From positions 36,641-56,916 of the forward strand of contig DGXO01000085.1 of the NCBI GenBank assembly GCA_002395605.1: a stretch of DNA of 20,276 nt. Direction: 5' to 3'. This DNA is from Bacteroidales bacterium UBA4230 (GTDB taxonomy: Bacteria > Bacteroidota > Bacteroidia > Bacteroidales > UBA932). Position numbers and translations under genes: made by a program. The notes under the pieces were generated by a model. That model had not been told where the DNA came from. It saw nothing but the letters and a program-made list of their open reading frames with translations, and did not search any database. Positions 13,808 to 20,171 of the stretch are shown one piece after another; positions within the stretch are counted from its first letter, which is position 1, and every line of letters begins with the position of its first letter.

Positions 13808-16315
13808 ATGAAGAAACTGGATCAGTTCATACTTAAGTCGTTTGTGGGGCAGTTCATAGCTATCCTCGCAATCGTGACCTTTATCCTGGTCATGCAGTTC
13901 CTGTGGCTGTATATAGACGAACTTGTGGGTAAAGGTCTGGATCTTAAGGTGATACTGGAGTTTCTAATGTGGGGCGGGTTCCAGACCCTTCCCCTTGCCA
14001 TACCGCTTGCAACCCTCCTGAGCTCCATGATGACCCTTGGAGACATGGGAGAGCACTTTGAGCTCACGGCCATGAAGGCCAGCGGCATCTCCCTCACAAG
14101 GGTGCTTGTGCCAATGACCATTGTGGCCATACTCATCAGCGTTGGAGCCTTCTTTGTGGGAGACCGCCTGGTGCCGTACTCCATCAACCAGATATTCACC
14201 ATGCGAGATGACATCGGCCGAACAAAATCGGAGATCAAGATCCCATCCGGGACCTTCTACGACGGCATTGACGGCTATATCCTCCGTGTGGAAAGCCGGG
14301 ATTCCAAAACCGGCATGATGCACGGCATCCAGGTGTACGACCACACCTCCGGAAGCGGAAACCTGAGGATAACGGTTGCCGACAGCGGCGTGCTCAAGAT
14401 GTCAAAGTCCAAGGACTACCTCACTTTCATGCTCTATAACGGCACCAATTACCGTGAAGAAAACCGCCGAAAGTACCGTGACACTTCCCTGGCGCTCCAG
14501 AGGGTGAAGTTCTACCGTCAGGAGCTGGTGATTCCGCTGGAGAACTACGCCTACAAGCAGTCCGACTCCGCACGTTTTGGAGAGCAGGTGAAGTCCATGA
14601 ACCTGAACCAGTTGAAGCACAGTCACGACTCCCTTGTGAACCTTGTGGACCAAGGCACCATGAAGCACGTGAAGGAGTTCCAGAACCAGAACAGCCTCTC
14701 TTACCGCAAGCAGCTTGACACAAGCTGGCGGGAACAGGCCACGGTGGTGATGGCGCCGCCCGCAGAGGAAGATTTCAAGACCCTCAAGGACCGGCAGAAG
14801 GCCCTTGACGCTGCGCTCCAGACCGCAAGGCAGTATGAAAATGTTGCGAGGGGCCAGACCTACGACTCCTACGACTACACCAACATGATCCACCGCACGG
14901 ACGTTGAGATGTGGAAGAAGTACGCCCAGGCGCTGGCCTGCCTGCTGCTGTTCTTCATAGGCGCCCCGGTAGGAGCCATCCTCAAAAAGGGCGGCCTGGG
15001 TGCGCCTGCGGTCATTTCCCTGCTGTTCTTCGTGCTGTACTGGGTCATTGACATTACCGGAGAGAGGCTTGCCAGCAACGGCGCCACTTCGGCATTTGTG
15101 GGGAAATTCATTTCGGCCTTTGTGCTGGGGCCCATAGGCGGTTTCCTTACGGTGAAGGCCGTGAAAGACAAGAACCTGTTCCACTGGGACGGTTTCATGA
15201 TAGGATTCAGAAGAGTCAAGAGTCAGATTATCAGAATGTTCAGAAAGACTAGGATAGTATACATGGGCACCCCGGAATTTGCCGTGGGTCCGCTGGAAGC
15301 CCTTTCAAGAAGCGGGTACAACGTTGTGGGCATAGTCACCGTACCGGACAAGCCCTCCGGCCGCGGTCTCAAGATGCAGGAAAGCGCCGTGAAAAAGTAC
15401 GCAGTAAGCACAGGCATTCCCGTGCTTCAGCCGGAAAAACTCCGCGACGAAGAATTCCTGAAGCAGCTTGCCGCCTTCAAGGCCGATCTCTTTGTGGTGG
15501 TTGGCTTCCGCATGCTGCCGGAAGTTGTATGGAGCATGCCGAAACTCGGCACGTTCAACCTCCACGCCGCCCTGCTGCCGCAGTACCGCGGTGCCGCCCC
15601 CATCAACTGGGCCGTGATCAACGGAGAGAACATCTCCGGCGTCACCACCTTCATGATTGACAAGAAGATTGACACCGGCGGCATTATCCTCCGCTCAGAA
15701 TGCCATGTAGAGCCCACCGACACCGCCGGAGACCTCCATGACAAACTGATGGCCCTTGGCTCCACCCTTGTTGTGGAAACCGTGGAAGGCCTTATCCAGC
15801 ATAACGTGGAACTCCGCGTCCAGCGCAGTTTCATCCAGGGCTCAGAACTTCTCAAGCCTGCTCCCAAGATCACCCGCGAGCTCCAGCACATAGACTGGAA
15901 CGATTCCACCAAGCAGGTTTACAACCTCATCCGCGGCCTGTCCCCGTACCCCTGCGCCTTCACGGAACTTGTTCCCTCTGACCGGAGATCCTTCGTCGCT
16001 ACCGCTCCTCAGGATGACAGTTGTCATTCTGAGCGCAGCGAAGAATCTCCTGCCATGCAGCTCAAAGTGTACTTCGGGGAAATGCGCACGGACCTTCACG
16101 CAGAGCCCGGAACCGTTCTCAGTGACGGCAAAACCTACTTTGCCATTGCAACCGCAGACGGCGCCATTGCCATCACGGACCTCCAGCTTGCCGGCAAGAA
16201 GCGCATGGATGTAAAGAGCTTCCTTCTTGGCTTCCGCAACCCTACATCCTACAAGGCCACGCAGGGCACTTCCAAGGCCGAAATCGCCAAGGCCAAGCCC
16301 CATGAAGATGAATAG
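13808..16315 (+). CDS. fmt: LptG-type permease fused to methionyl-tRNA formyltransferase
   Basis: A single 835-residue frame. Residues 1 to about 470 are an LptF/LptG (YjgP/YjgQ) permease, the transmembrane part of the LPS export ABC transporter: three N-terminal helices (about 12-36, 54-78, 98-118), a periplasmic region with the typical GTFYDGIDGYILRVE stretch, and three C-terminal helices (about 372-392, 399-416, 428-448). Residues 477-835 are complete Fmt, which formylates Met-tRNAi: RIVYMGTPEFA, LHAALLPQYRGAAPINWA with the catalytic N/H pair, and TTFMIDKKIDTGGIIL. No stop codon lies between them. The Fmt part starts at Met477 (15236), a typical native Fmt N-terminus, so separate internal initiation is possible. 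A palindromic repeat adds residues 726-748 inside the Fmt C-terminal domain. Both domain calls are firm; whether the cell makes one polypeptide is open. Confidence 0.9.
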   Translation: MKKLDQFILKSFVGQFIAILAIVTFILVMQFLWLYIDELVGKGLDLKVILEFLMWGGFQTLPLAIPLATLLSSMMTLGDMGEHFELTAMKASGISLTRVLVPMTIVAILISVGAFFVGDRLVPYSINQIFTMRDDIGRTKSEIKIPSGTFYDGIDGYILRVESRDSKTGMMHGIQVYDHTSGSGNLRITVADSGVLKMSKSKDYLTFMLYNGTNYREENRRKYRDTSLALQRVKFYRQELVIPLENYAYKQSDSARFGEQVKSMNLNQLKHSHDSLVNLVDQGTMKHVKEFQNQNSLSYRKQLDTSWREQATVVMAPPAEEDFKTLKDRQKALDAALQTARQYENVARGQTYDSYDYTNMIHRTDVEMWKKYAQALACLLLFFIGAPVGAILKKGGLGAPAVISLLFFVLYWVIDITGERLASNGATSAFVGKFISAFVLGPIGGFLTVKAVKDKNLFHWDGFMIGFRRVKSQIIRMFRKTRIVYMGTPEFAVGPLEALSRSGYNVVGIVTVPDKPSGRGLKMQESAVKKYAVSTGIPVLQPEKLRDEEFLKQLAAFKADLFVVVGFRMLPEVVWSMPKLGTFNLHAALLPQYRGAAPINWAVINGENISGVTTFMIDKKIDTGGIILRSECHVEPTDTAGDLHDKLMALGSTLVVETVEGLIQHNVELRVQRSFIQGSELLKPAPKITRELQHIDWNDSTKQVYNLIRGLSPYPCAFTELVPSDRRSFVATAPQDDSCHSERSEESPAMQLKVYFGEMRTDLHAEPGTVLSDGKTYFAIATADGAIAITDLQLAGKKRMDVKSFLLGFRNPTSYKATQGTSKAEIAKAKPHEDE
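15985..16050. repeat. Palindromic repeat pair inside fmt (units 4 and 5)
   Basis: Inverted pair of the same family as in atpB. The left unit (15985-16019) has stem ends ATCCT and AGGAT; the right unit (16022-16050) has stem ends ATTCT and AGAAT around GAGCGCAGCGA. Only two bases separate them, so the pair can also form one long hairpin. It stays in frame and adds the peptide ending CHSERSEES to Fmt. Confidence 0.9.
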
Positions 16316-16949
16316 CGTAGTCATACTCTGCGACGGGGCTTTCCCCACGGAGCCGTATCCTCTGTATCTTCTGGATTCGGCCGAAGGAGTGGTGTGCTGC
16401 GACGGAGCCCTTGTCAAGTATCTGGAGCACTTTCCAGACCGGACACCGCTGGCAGTGGTGGGAGACATGGACTCACTTCCTTCAGAGGTTAAAGAGCAGT
16501 TCTCCGGCATTCTGTTCCCGGAAAGCGAGCAGGATTACAACGACATGACAAAGGCCATGCGCTGGGTTCTCCGGGAACATCCCGAGGTTCAGGAGATTGT
16601 GATTCTTGGCGCCACGGGCCTTCGCGAAGACCACACTATAGGAAACCTTGGGCTTCTGATGGAATACACACGGCTCTTTGACCTTGCAGACCGCAAGGTG
16701 TCAATGGTCTCCGACTACGGAACGGCCTTTGCCATCACCGACTCCTGCGATCTTCACCTTGGAGAAGGCCGCCGCTTCTCTTTTTTCAGCGCGGACAACT
16801 CCTTGAAAGTGCAGTCCAAGGGCCTCCAGTGGCCGCTTGACGGCGTAGTCTTTGACGCCTGGTGGAAAGCCACCCTCAACCGCACCACGGAGCCCATAGT
16901 CTCCCTCACCTTCAACCACCCTTCCGCCGCCCTGGTGATGGTGGACTAG
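16302..16949 (+). CDS. Thiamine pyrophosphokinase
   Basis: Converts thiamine to thiamine pyrophosphate in the cytoplasm. About 215 residues starting MKMNSVVILCDGAFP. Family motifs: VVCCDGA, VVGDMDSLP (metal- and substrate-binding aspartates), EQDYNDMTKAMRW, and LGATGLREDHTIGNLGLL. The C-terminal domain has SFFSADNSLKVQSKGLQWPLDG. Starts at 16302 or 16308 are equally plausible; both overlap the end of the fmt frame, while the longer frame from 16227 is within fmt. It is the last gene of the alaS operon. The ~111-bp palindromic element follows 37 nt after the stop, between it and the convergent transposase gene. Confidence 0.93.
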   Translation: MKMNSVVILCDGAFPTEPYPLYLLDSAEGVVCCDGALVKYLEHFPDRTPLAVVGDMDSLPSEVKEQFSGILFPESEQDYNDMTKAMRWVLREHPEVQEIVILGATGLREDHTIGNLGLLMEYTRLFDLADRKVSMVSDYGTAFAITDSCDLHLGEGRRFSFFSADNSLKVQSKGLQWPLDGVVFDAWWKATLNRTTEPIVSLTFNHPSAALVMVD

Positions 16950-16986
16950 CCCTCTCCTTTGGACCTGGTCCAGCTCATCTCAGGCT

Positions 16987-17097
16987 GCCCGTTTTCGTTA
17001 ACACCCTGATTATAAGCCCATTACGCAATTTGCTCCCGCCCAAACGGACGGGAGCAAATTGCGTAAGTATCAGATATTTAAGTGTTTAACTAAAACG
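16987..17097 (-). repeat. ~111-bp palindromic element, copy A
   Basis: Near-identical, in reverse complement, to copy B at 20056-20167, with about 8 differences. It has an outer imperfect inverted repeat (minus strand GTTTTAGTTAAACAC ... GTGTTAACGAAAAC) and an inner 21-bp stem with a 4-nt loop (17021-17066, arms TTACGCAATTTGCTCCCG...). It ends 4 bp before the stop codon of the RAYT gene and lies between two convergent genes. Confidence 0.9.
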
Positions 17098-17101
17098 GGG
17101 G

Positions 17102-18013
17102 CTATCCTAAGTGAAGGAATTTATAAATCTGAGCGCCCATAACATTTGTTTTCTCTCTGAGTAACAGGAACAGTTGCCATTTTGCATCTTTGTCCAGCGC
17201 GAGTATCTGATGTATATCCTTATAATTTGTAGAACTTGTAATGATGGAAGTCATCTTCGAATAAGGCTTGTCGGATTTCCCTACAAAGACTTCGTTCAGG
17301 TCGTGCTCGCTGCCGGTGGTTGCATGCATTGCTGCAATCATATTCGAATAGGTGTCAAAGAACCTGCATGCAGCCTTGAAATCAATAACGTTGTAGGTTG
17401 AAATGACAAAGTCTGTGAACTGCTGTTTTTCAGATGGTGACAGTTCTTTTGTCATATTCTTAATGAGCGTGTAATTCAGTGGCCTGCCGGCATTGCACTC
17501 CGCTTTTACAACCTTGATGGCAGCCCTTAGTGCCTTTGAGCTCCTGCGTATAACTATTTTTTCAGAGAACGGATGAGGACAGAATGCGTATGCGAGGTAG
17601 TTCCAGCGGTATTCTTCGGCATATGTGACAAGTAATCTTTCAACAGGATTATTCCCTATATATACTATTACAGACCGGGCTTTCTTGTCTCCGTATTTCG
17701 GAGCGCTTCCAAAGGGCATCTCAAATACCTGCCCTTTAGTGCCACAATACTTGTTGTATTCCCTTGCGAACCTGGAGTTCACTTCGCGTTTGAATTCAGT
17801 CAGGTTATTTTGGCTTTTGGCAATAACAGCGTCGTGTATATGGTCTGGCATTTGACACAAGGAAAGTACTTTTATCCCGTACTTCTTTGCCACAACACAG
17901 TAAATAGTGAAATATACGAGATGATCGCTTACGGTGTAAAAGAGAACGCCGTTATCGGCTGTCCTCTGGTAGCAGTGGTTGATTATGTCCTTGTAAAACT
18001 TCCGGCTCTTCAT
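17102..18013 (-). CDS. REP-associated tyrosine transposase (RAYT), Y1/IS200-like
   Basis: A 303-residue protein of the Y1 transposase superfamily. MKSRKFYKDIINHCYQRT at the start is the usual beginning of Bacteroidota RAYT proteins. The HUH metal-binding motif is in QMPDHIHDAV (H58, H60). The probable catalytic tyrosine is Y86 in FAREYNKYCG. VIVYIGNNPVERLLVTYAEEYRWNYLAYAF follows, and a C-terminal half (about 155-303) has no motif I recognise. RAYTs nick single-stranded DNA at palindromic REP hairpins. The ATG at 18013 is chosen because the upstream frame (to 18181, GTG start) reads through the flanking repeat. The gene is visibly more AT-rich than its neighbours. Copies A and C of the palindromic element flank it in the same orientation, which suggests they are its substrates. 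Confidence 0.85.
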   Translation of the reverse strand: MKSRKFYKDIINHCYQRTADNGVLFYTVSDHLVYFTIYCVVAKKYGIKVLSLCQMPDHIHDAVIAKSQNNLTEFKREVNSRFAREYNKYCGTKGQVFEMPFGSAPKYGDKKARSVIVYIGNNPVERLLVTYAEEYRWNYLAYAFCPHPFSEKIVIRRSSKALRAAIKVVKAECNAGRPLNYTLIKNMTKELSPSEKQQFTDFVISTYNVIDFKAACRFFDTYSNMIAAMHATTGSEHDLNEVFVGKSDKPYSKMTSIITSSTNYKDIHQILALDKDAKWQLFLLLREKTNVMGAQIYKFLHLG

Positions 18014-18095
18014 GATGCTCTCAATAATGACGTGACCCTGTCTGCGAAGGTCGGAATCATTTATTTGAATTGCAAGATGAAACGTTTCATTTTTT

Positions 18096-18206
18096 GCCGT
18101 TTTTGCTAATATTCTTATAGTCAACCTTTTACAGTGTTTACTCCGGCCGATTTGGATAGGAGTAAATTGCATAACGAACACATTTACAGCACGTTAGCAA
18201 AAACGC
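18096..18206 (-). repeat. ~111-bp palindromic element, diverged copy C
   Basis: On the minus strand it runs from GCGTTTTTGCTAACGTG (18206 downwards) through TTATGCAATTTACTCC, a short stem TTTACTCC/GGAGTAAA (18133-18162), to ATTAGCAAAAACGGC (18110-18096). It has the same length, order of parts and orientation as copy A but is strongly diverged. It lies upstream of the RAYT start, so the gene is bracketed by elements. Confidence 0.65.
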
Positions 18207-18227
18207 AATATTGCATTTTAACATTTT

Positions 18228-18262
18228 AAAGCCGGCCGCGTCTTATATGTGGCCGGCTTTTT
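18228..18262 (+). terminator. Terminator-like hairpin ahead of the ECF operon
   Basis: A 10-bp stem AAAGCCGGCC (18228-18237) / GGCCGGCTTT (18251-18260), then TT. It ends 22 nt before the first ATG of the operon. It may stop incoming transcription or act as a 5' leader attenuator. The 271-bp stretch 18014-18284 otherwise holds only copy C and no recognisable -7 box. Confidence 0.55.
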
Positions 18263-18284
18263 GATGCTAAAACCAAAAAAAGAT

Positions 18285-18767
18285 ATGAAAAAGACATTAA
18301 TCATTATTTCACTAGTCATTTGCACCGTTTGCAGCGCGTGTGCAGTAAGCCCGGCACGGGTTTCGGCCCTTGCCAGGGAGTATAATGGCAAGGAAGGGTT
18401 CGAGGTTGTGTCCATGGGACGCTTTCTCATAAGCGCCATAGGCGTAGCCGCACGAGCCGAAGCCGACCCTGAAGATGTGGCCGCCCTGAAGGCTTTCAAG
18501 GGCATAAAGCACTTGACCATAGTAGATTTTGAAGACGCTTCCGCCGCCGACAAGAGCAGTTTCCAGACAAAACTTGGCGACATCTTTGACAAGATGGACC
18601 TCATCTTGGAAGCCAAGGAGGACGGAGATGACGTTAAAATCTTCGGCAAGGCAGATGGCGAAAAACTCCGTGACATTATAATATATTGCAAGGACGAAGC
18701 CCTCATCTGCGTGAACGGCAGCATAGACATGGATAAAATCGGTGCCCTTATAGATGCAGTGGAATGA
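18285..18767 (+). CDS. DUF4252-family exported protein 1
   Basis: A 160-residue protein of unknown biochemical function. It has an N-terminal signal sequence (MKKTLIIISLVICTVCSAC); Cys19 could be lipidated but the -3 residue is Cys, so the lipobox is weak. The mature part shows the DUF4252 pattern: EYNGKEGFEVVSMGRFLISAIG, a KAFKGIKHLTIVDFED strand, LILEAKEDGDDVKIFGK, and GSIDMDKIGALID at the end. DUF4252 genes in Bacteroidota commonly sit beside ECF sigma genes, as here. The ATG at 18285 is chosen over the frame start at 18249 because the signal peptide begins there. Its stop overlaps the sigma start (ATGA). Confidence 0.82.
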   Translation: MKKTLIIISLVICTVCSACAVSPARVSALAREYNGKEGFEVVSMGRFLISAIGVAARAEADPEDVAALKAFKGIKHLTIVDFEDASAADKSSFQTKLGDIFDKMDLILEAKEDGDDVKIFGKADGEKLRDIIIYCKDEALICVNGSIDMDKIGALIDAVE

Positions 18768-19237
18768 CTCGCCGGGCCTTTGAGGACATATGGCTTCCCC
18801 TCCAGGGACATTTCTATCGCATAGCCTTCTATATATTGGAAAATGAGGCCGATGCAAGGGATGCCGTCCAGGACCTCTACCTGAAGCTTTGGAACATGAG
18901 GGACCGCCTGGACTTCATAAGGGAACCTCGCTCATACGGAGGCCTTATGATAAAGAACCTCTGCATTGACAGGATTCGGAAATCGGTGCCGGGCGGGGAA
19001 CTGGAAGAAGGAATGGCCGTCAAAGGGCCTCCGGACACGGACCTTGAACTCCGGGAACAGCTTTCAGGCGTACGGAGGGCCATGGAAGGGCTCCCGGAAA
19101 GTCAGAGGAAACTACTCTCCATGAGAGTTATAGAGGGCCTCAGTTATGAGGAAATAGAAAAGAAAACAGGCCTCAGCGGCCTTAACATAAGGGTTCAGGT
19201 GTCCCTTGCAAGAAAAAGATTGAAACAACTGCTATGA
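18764..19237 (+). CDS. ECF-type RNA polymerase sigma factor
   Basis: A 157-residue sigma-70 family protein with only regions 2 and 4. Region 2 is about residues 5-72 (FYRIAFYILENEADARDAVQDLYLKLW ... YGGLMIKNLCIDRIRK), including the -10 recognition helix. Region 4 is about 103-157 (LPESQRKLLSMRVIEGLSYEEIEKKTGL, then NIRVQVSLARKRLKQLL), a helix-turn-helix that reads the -35 region. A linker of about 30 residues separates them. Both ends overlap the neighbouring genes as ATGA, implying translational coupling to the membrane protein downstream. ECF factors usually activate their own operon; I could not identify the target promoter. Confidence 0.93.
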   Translation: MTRRAFEDIWLPLQGHFYRIAFYILENEADARDAVQDLYLKLWNMRDRLDFIREPRSYGGLMIKNLCIDRIRKSVPGGELEEGMAVKGPPDTDLELREQLSGVRRAMEGLPESQRKLLSMRVIEGLSYEEIEKKTGLSGLNIRVQVSLARKRLKQLL

Positions 19238-19569
19238 AACCAATTGAAGAAATAGAGAAACTCTCCGCAGAGGATCTTGAGAGAATCGGGGCCGATGAAA
19301 GCATCCCCGTTCCCGAAGACCTCTCCGTGAGGCTCCCTGCCCGCAAGGCTCCGGTCTTCGCGTGGAGTGCCGCCGCGGCCGTGCTTCTTGTAGCGGGTTT
19401 TATAGGTTTTAACCGGCCGAAGGCTCCCGCAGACACATTCTCGGACCCTCTCCTTGCCTACGCGGCGGTTGAAGACGCCTTTGCAAAGATATCGGGATCC
19501 ATTAACAGCGCCTCCATGAAAGTAGAGGAGGCCGAAACCACCTTTAACAAGTTAAACTATTGGAAATGA
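19234..19569 (+). CDS. Small single-pass membrane protein, candidate anti-sigma factor
   Basis: A 111-residue protein I cannot place in a named family. Residues 1-40 are acidic and presumably cytoplasmic (IEEIEKLSAEDLERIG); 42-60 form one transmembrane helix (VFAWSAAAAVLLVAGFIGF); 61-111 would be periplasmic and end in a short helical stretch (KVEEAETTFNKLNYWK). It lacks the HxxxCxxC zinc motif of classical anti-sigma proteins. Position directly after the ECF gene with an ATGA overlap, and a cytoplasm-membrane-periplasm layout, make an anti-sigma role likely but unproven. It overlaps the next gene the same way. Confidence 0.75.
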   Translation: MKPIEEIEKLSAEDLERIGADESIPVPEDLSVRLPARKAPVFAWSAAAAVLLVAGFIGFNRPKAPADTFSDPLLAYAAVEDAFAKISGSINSASMKVEEAETTFNKLNYWK

Positions 19570-20051
19570 AAAAGATATATGCAATTCTAGCAGCCCTTGC
19601 GCTTGCTCTCCCCATGTTCGGCCAAAATGGCAGGGAACTCTACAACAAATACTCCGACCTCCCCGGCGTAAGCGCCGTGTACATCTCACCGGCAATGTTC
19701 AGGCTCATCGGCCGTATCCCGGATGTTGAACTGGCCGACGAAGACGTGAACCTCACTCCCATCATCAAGTCCATGAGCGGCTTCTACCTTCTTTCTACGG
19801 AAAATGCCGATACCGGTGAAAAACTCTACAAAGAGGTTTCCGGCAATCTCAAGAAGAGCAAGTACGAACTCCTTATGGAAGCAAAGGAAGACGGAGAGGC
19901 CATGAGGCTGTACTCCATAGGAGATGAGAAGACCGTAACCTCTCTTCTCATGCTGGCAAAAGACGGGGCCGAAACCACCTTCCTCACCATAGACGGCCAG
20001 ATGGACCGCGCCAAACTGGAAGAAGTCATTGCCTCCGCCGCAGCGGATTAA
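19566..20051 (+). CDS. DUF4252-family exported protein 2
   Basis: A 161-residue paralogue of the protein at 18285-18767. It has a signal peptide MKKIYAILAALALALPMFGQ, probably cut after Gln20 or nearby, with no lipobox. The DUF4252 features are present: YSDLPGVSAVYISPAMFRLIG, LLMEAKEDGEAMRLYSIGDE, and a C-terminal FLTIDGQMDRAKLEEVI. The two paralogues share the central EAKEDG block and the G-x-x-D-x-x-K/A ending. The start at 19566 overlaps the previous stop (ATGA). It is the last gene of the operon; palindromic element copy B begins 4 bp after the stop. Confidence 0.82.
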   Translation: MKKIYAILAALALALPMFGQNGRELYNKYSDLPGVSAVYISPAMFRLIGRIPDVELADEDVNLTPIIKSMSGFYLLSTENADTGEKLYKEVSGNLKKSKYELLMEAKEDGEAMRLYSIGDEKTVTSLLMLAKDGAETTFLTIDGQMDRAKLEEVIASAAAD

Positions 20052-20055
20052 ACTA

Positions 20056-20167
20056 GCGTTTTAGTTAAACACTTAAATATCTGATACTTATGCAATTTGC
20101 TCCCGTCCGTTTGGGCGGGAGCAAATTGCATAATCACCTTATAGTCAGGGTGTTAACGAAAACGGGC
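20056..20167 (+). repeat. ~111-bp palindromic element, copy B
   Basis: Inverted relative to copies A and C. The inner hairpin at 20088-20133 has 21-bp arms starting TTATGCAATTTGCTCCCG, a GTTT loop and one T-G wobble. The outer arms are GTTTTAGTTAAACAC (20058-20072) and GTGTTAACGAAAAC (20150-20163). It fills the gap between the convergent DUF4252-2 and pyrH genes and may also block read-through. Confidence 0.9.
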
Positions 20168-20171
20168 AAAC

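Noticed and set aside
14402..15184. 260-codon minus-strand frame across the LptG domain
   Set aside because: Antisense shadow of the permease, with no promoter or domain.
16987..17097. Ordinary intrinsic terminator or terminal inverted repeat of a DDE insertion sequence
   Set aside because: The 21-bp stem is not followed by a T tract, the element is about 111 bp and palindromic throughout, and the linked transposase is of the HUH/Y1 type, which does not use DDE-style terminal repeats. Terminator activity as a side effect remains possible.
18014..18181. 56-residue N-terminal extension of the RAYT protein
   Set aside because: The frame begins with GTG inside copy C of the repeat, and family members start at MKSRKFYK.
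16987..20167. CRISPR array
   Set aside because: The repeats are three large palindromic elements kilobases apart with genes between them, not short regular repeats with spacers; no cas genes are present.
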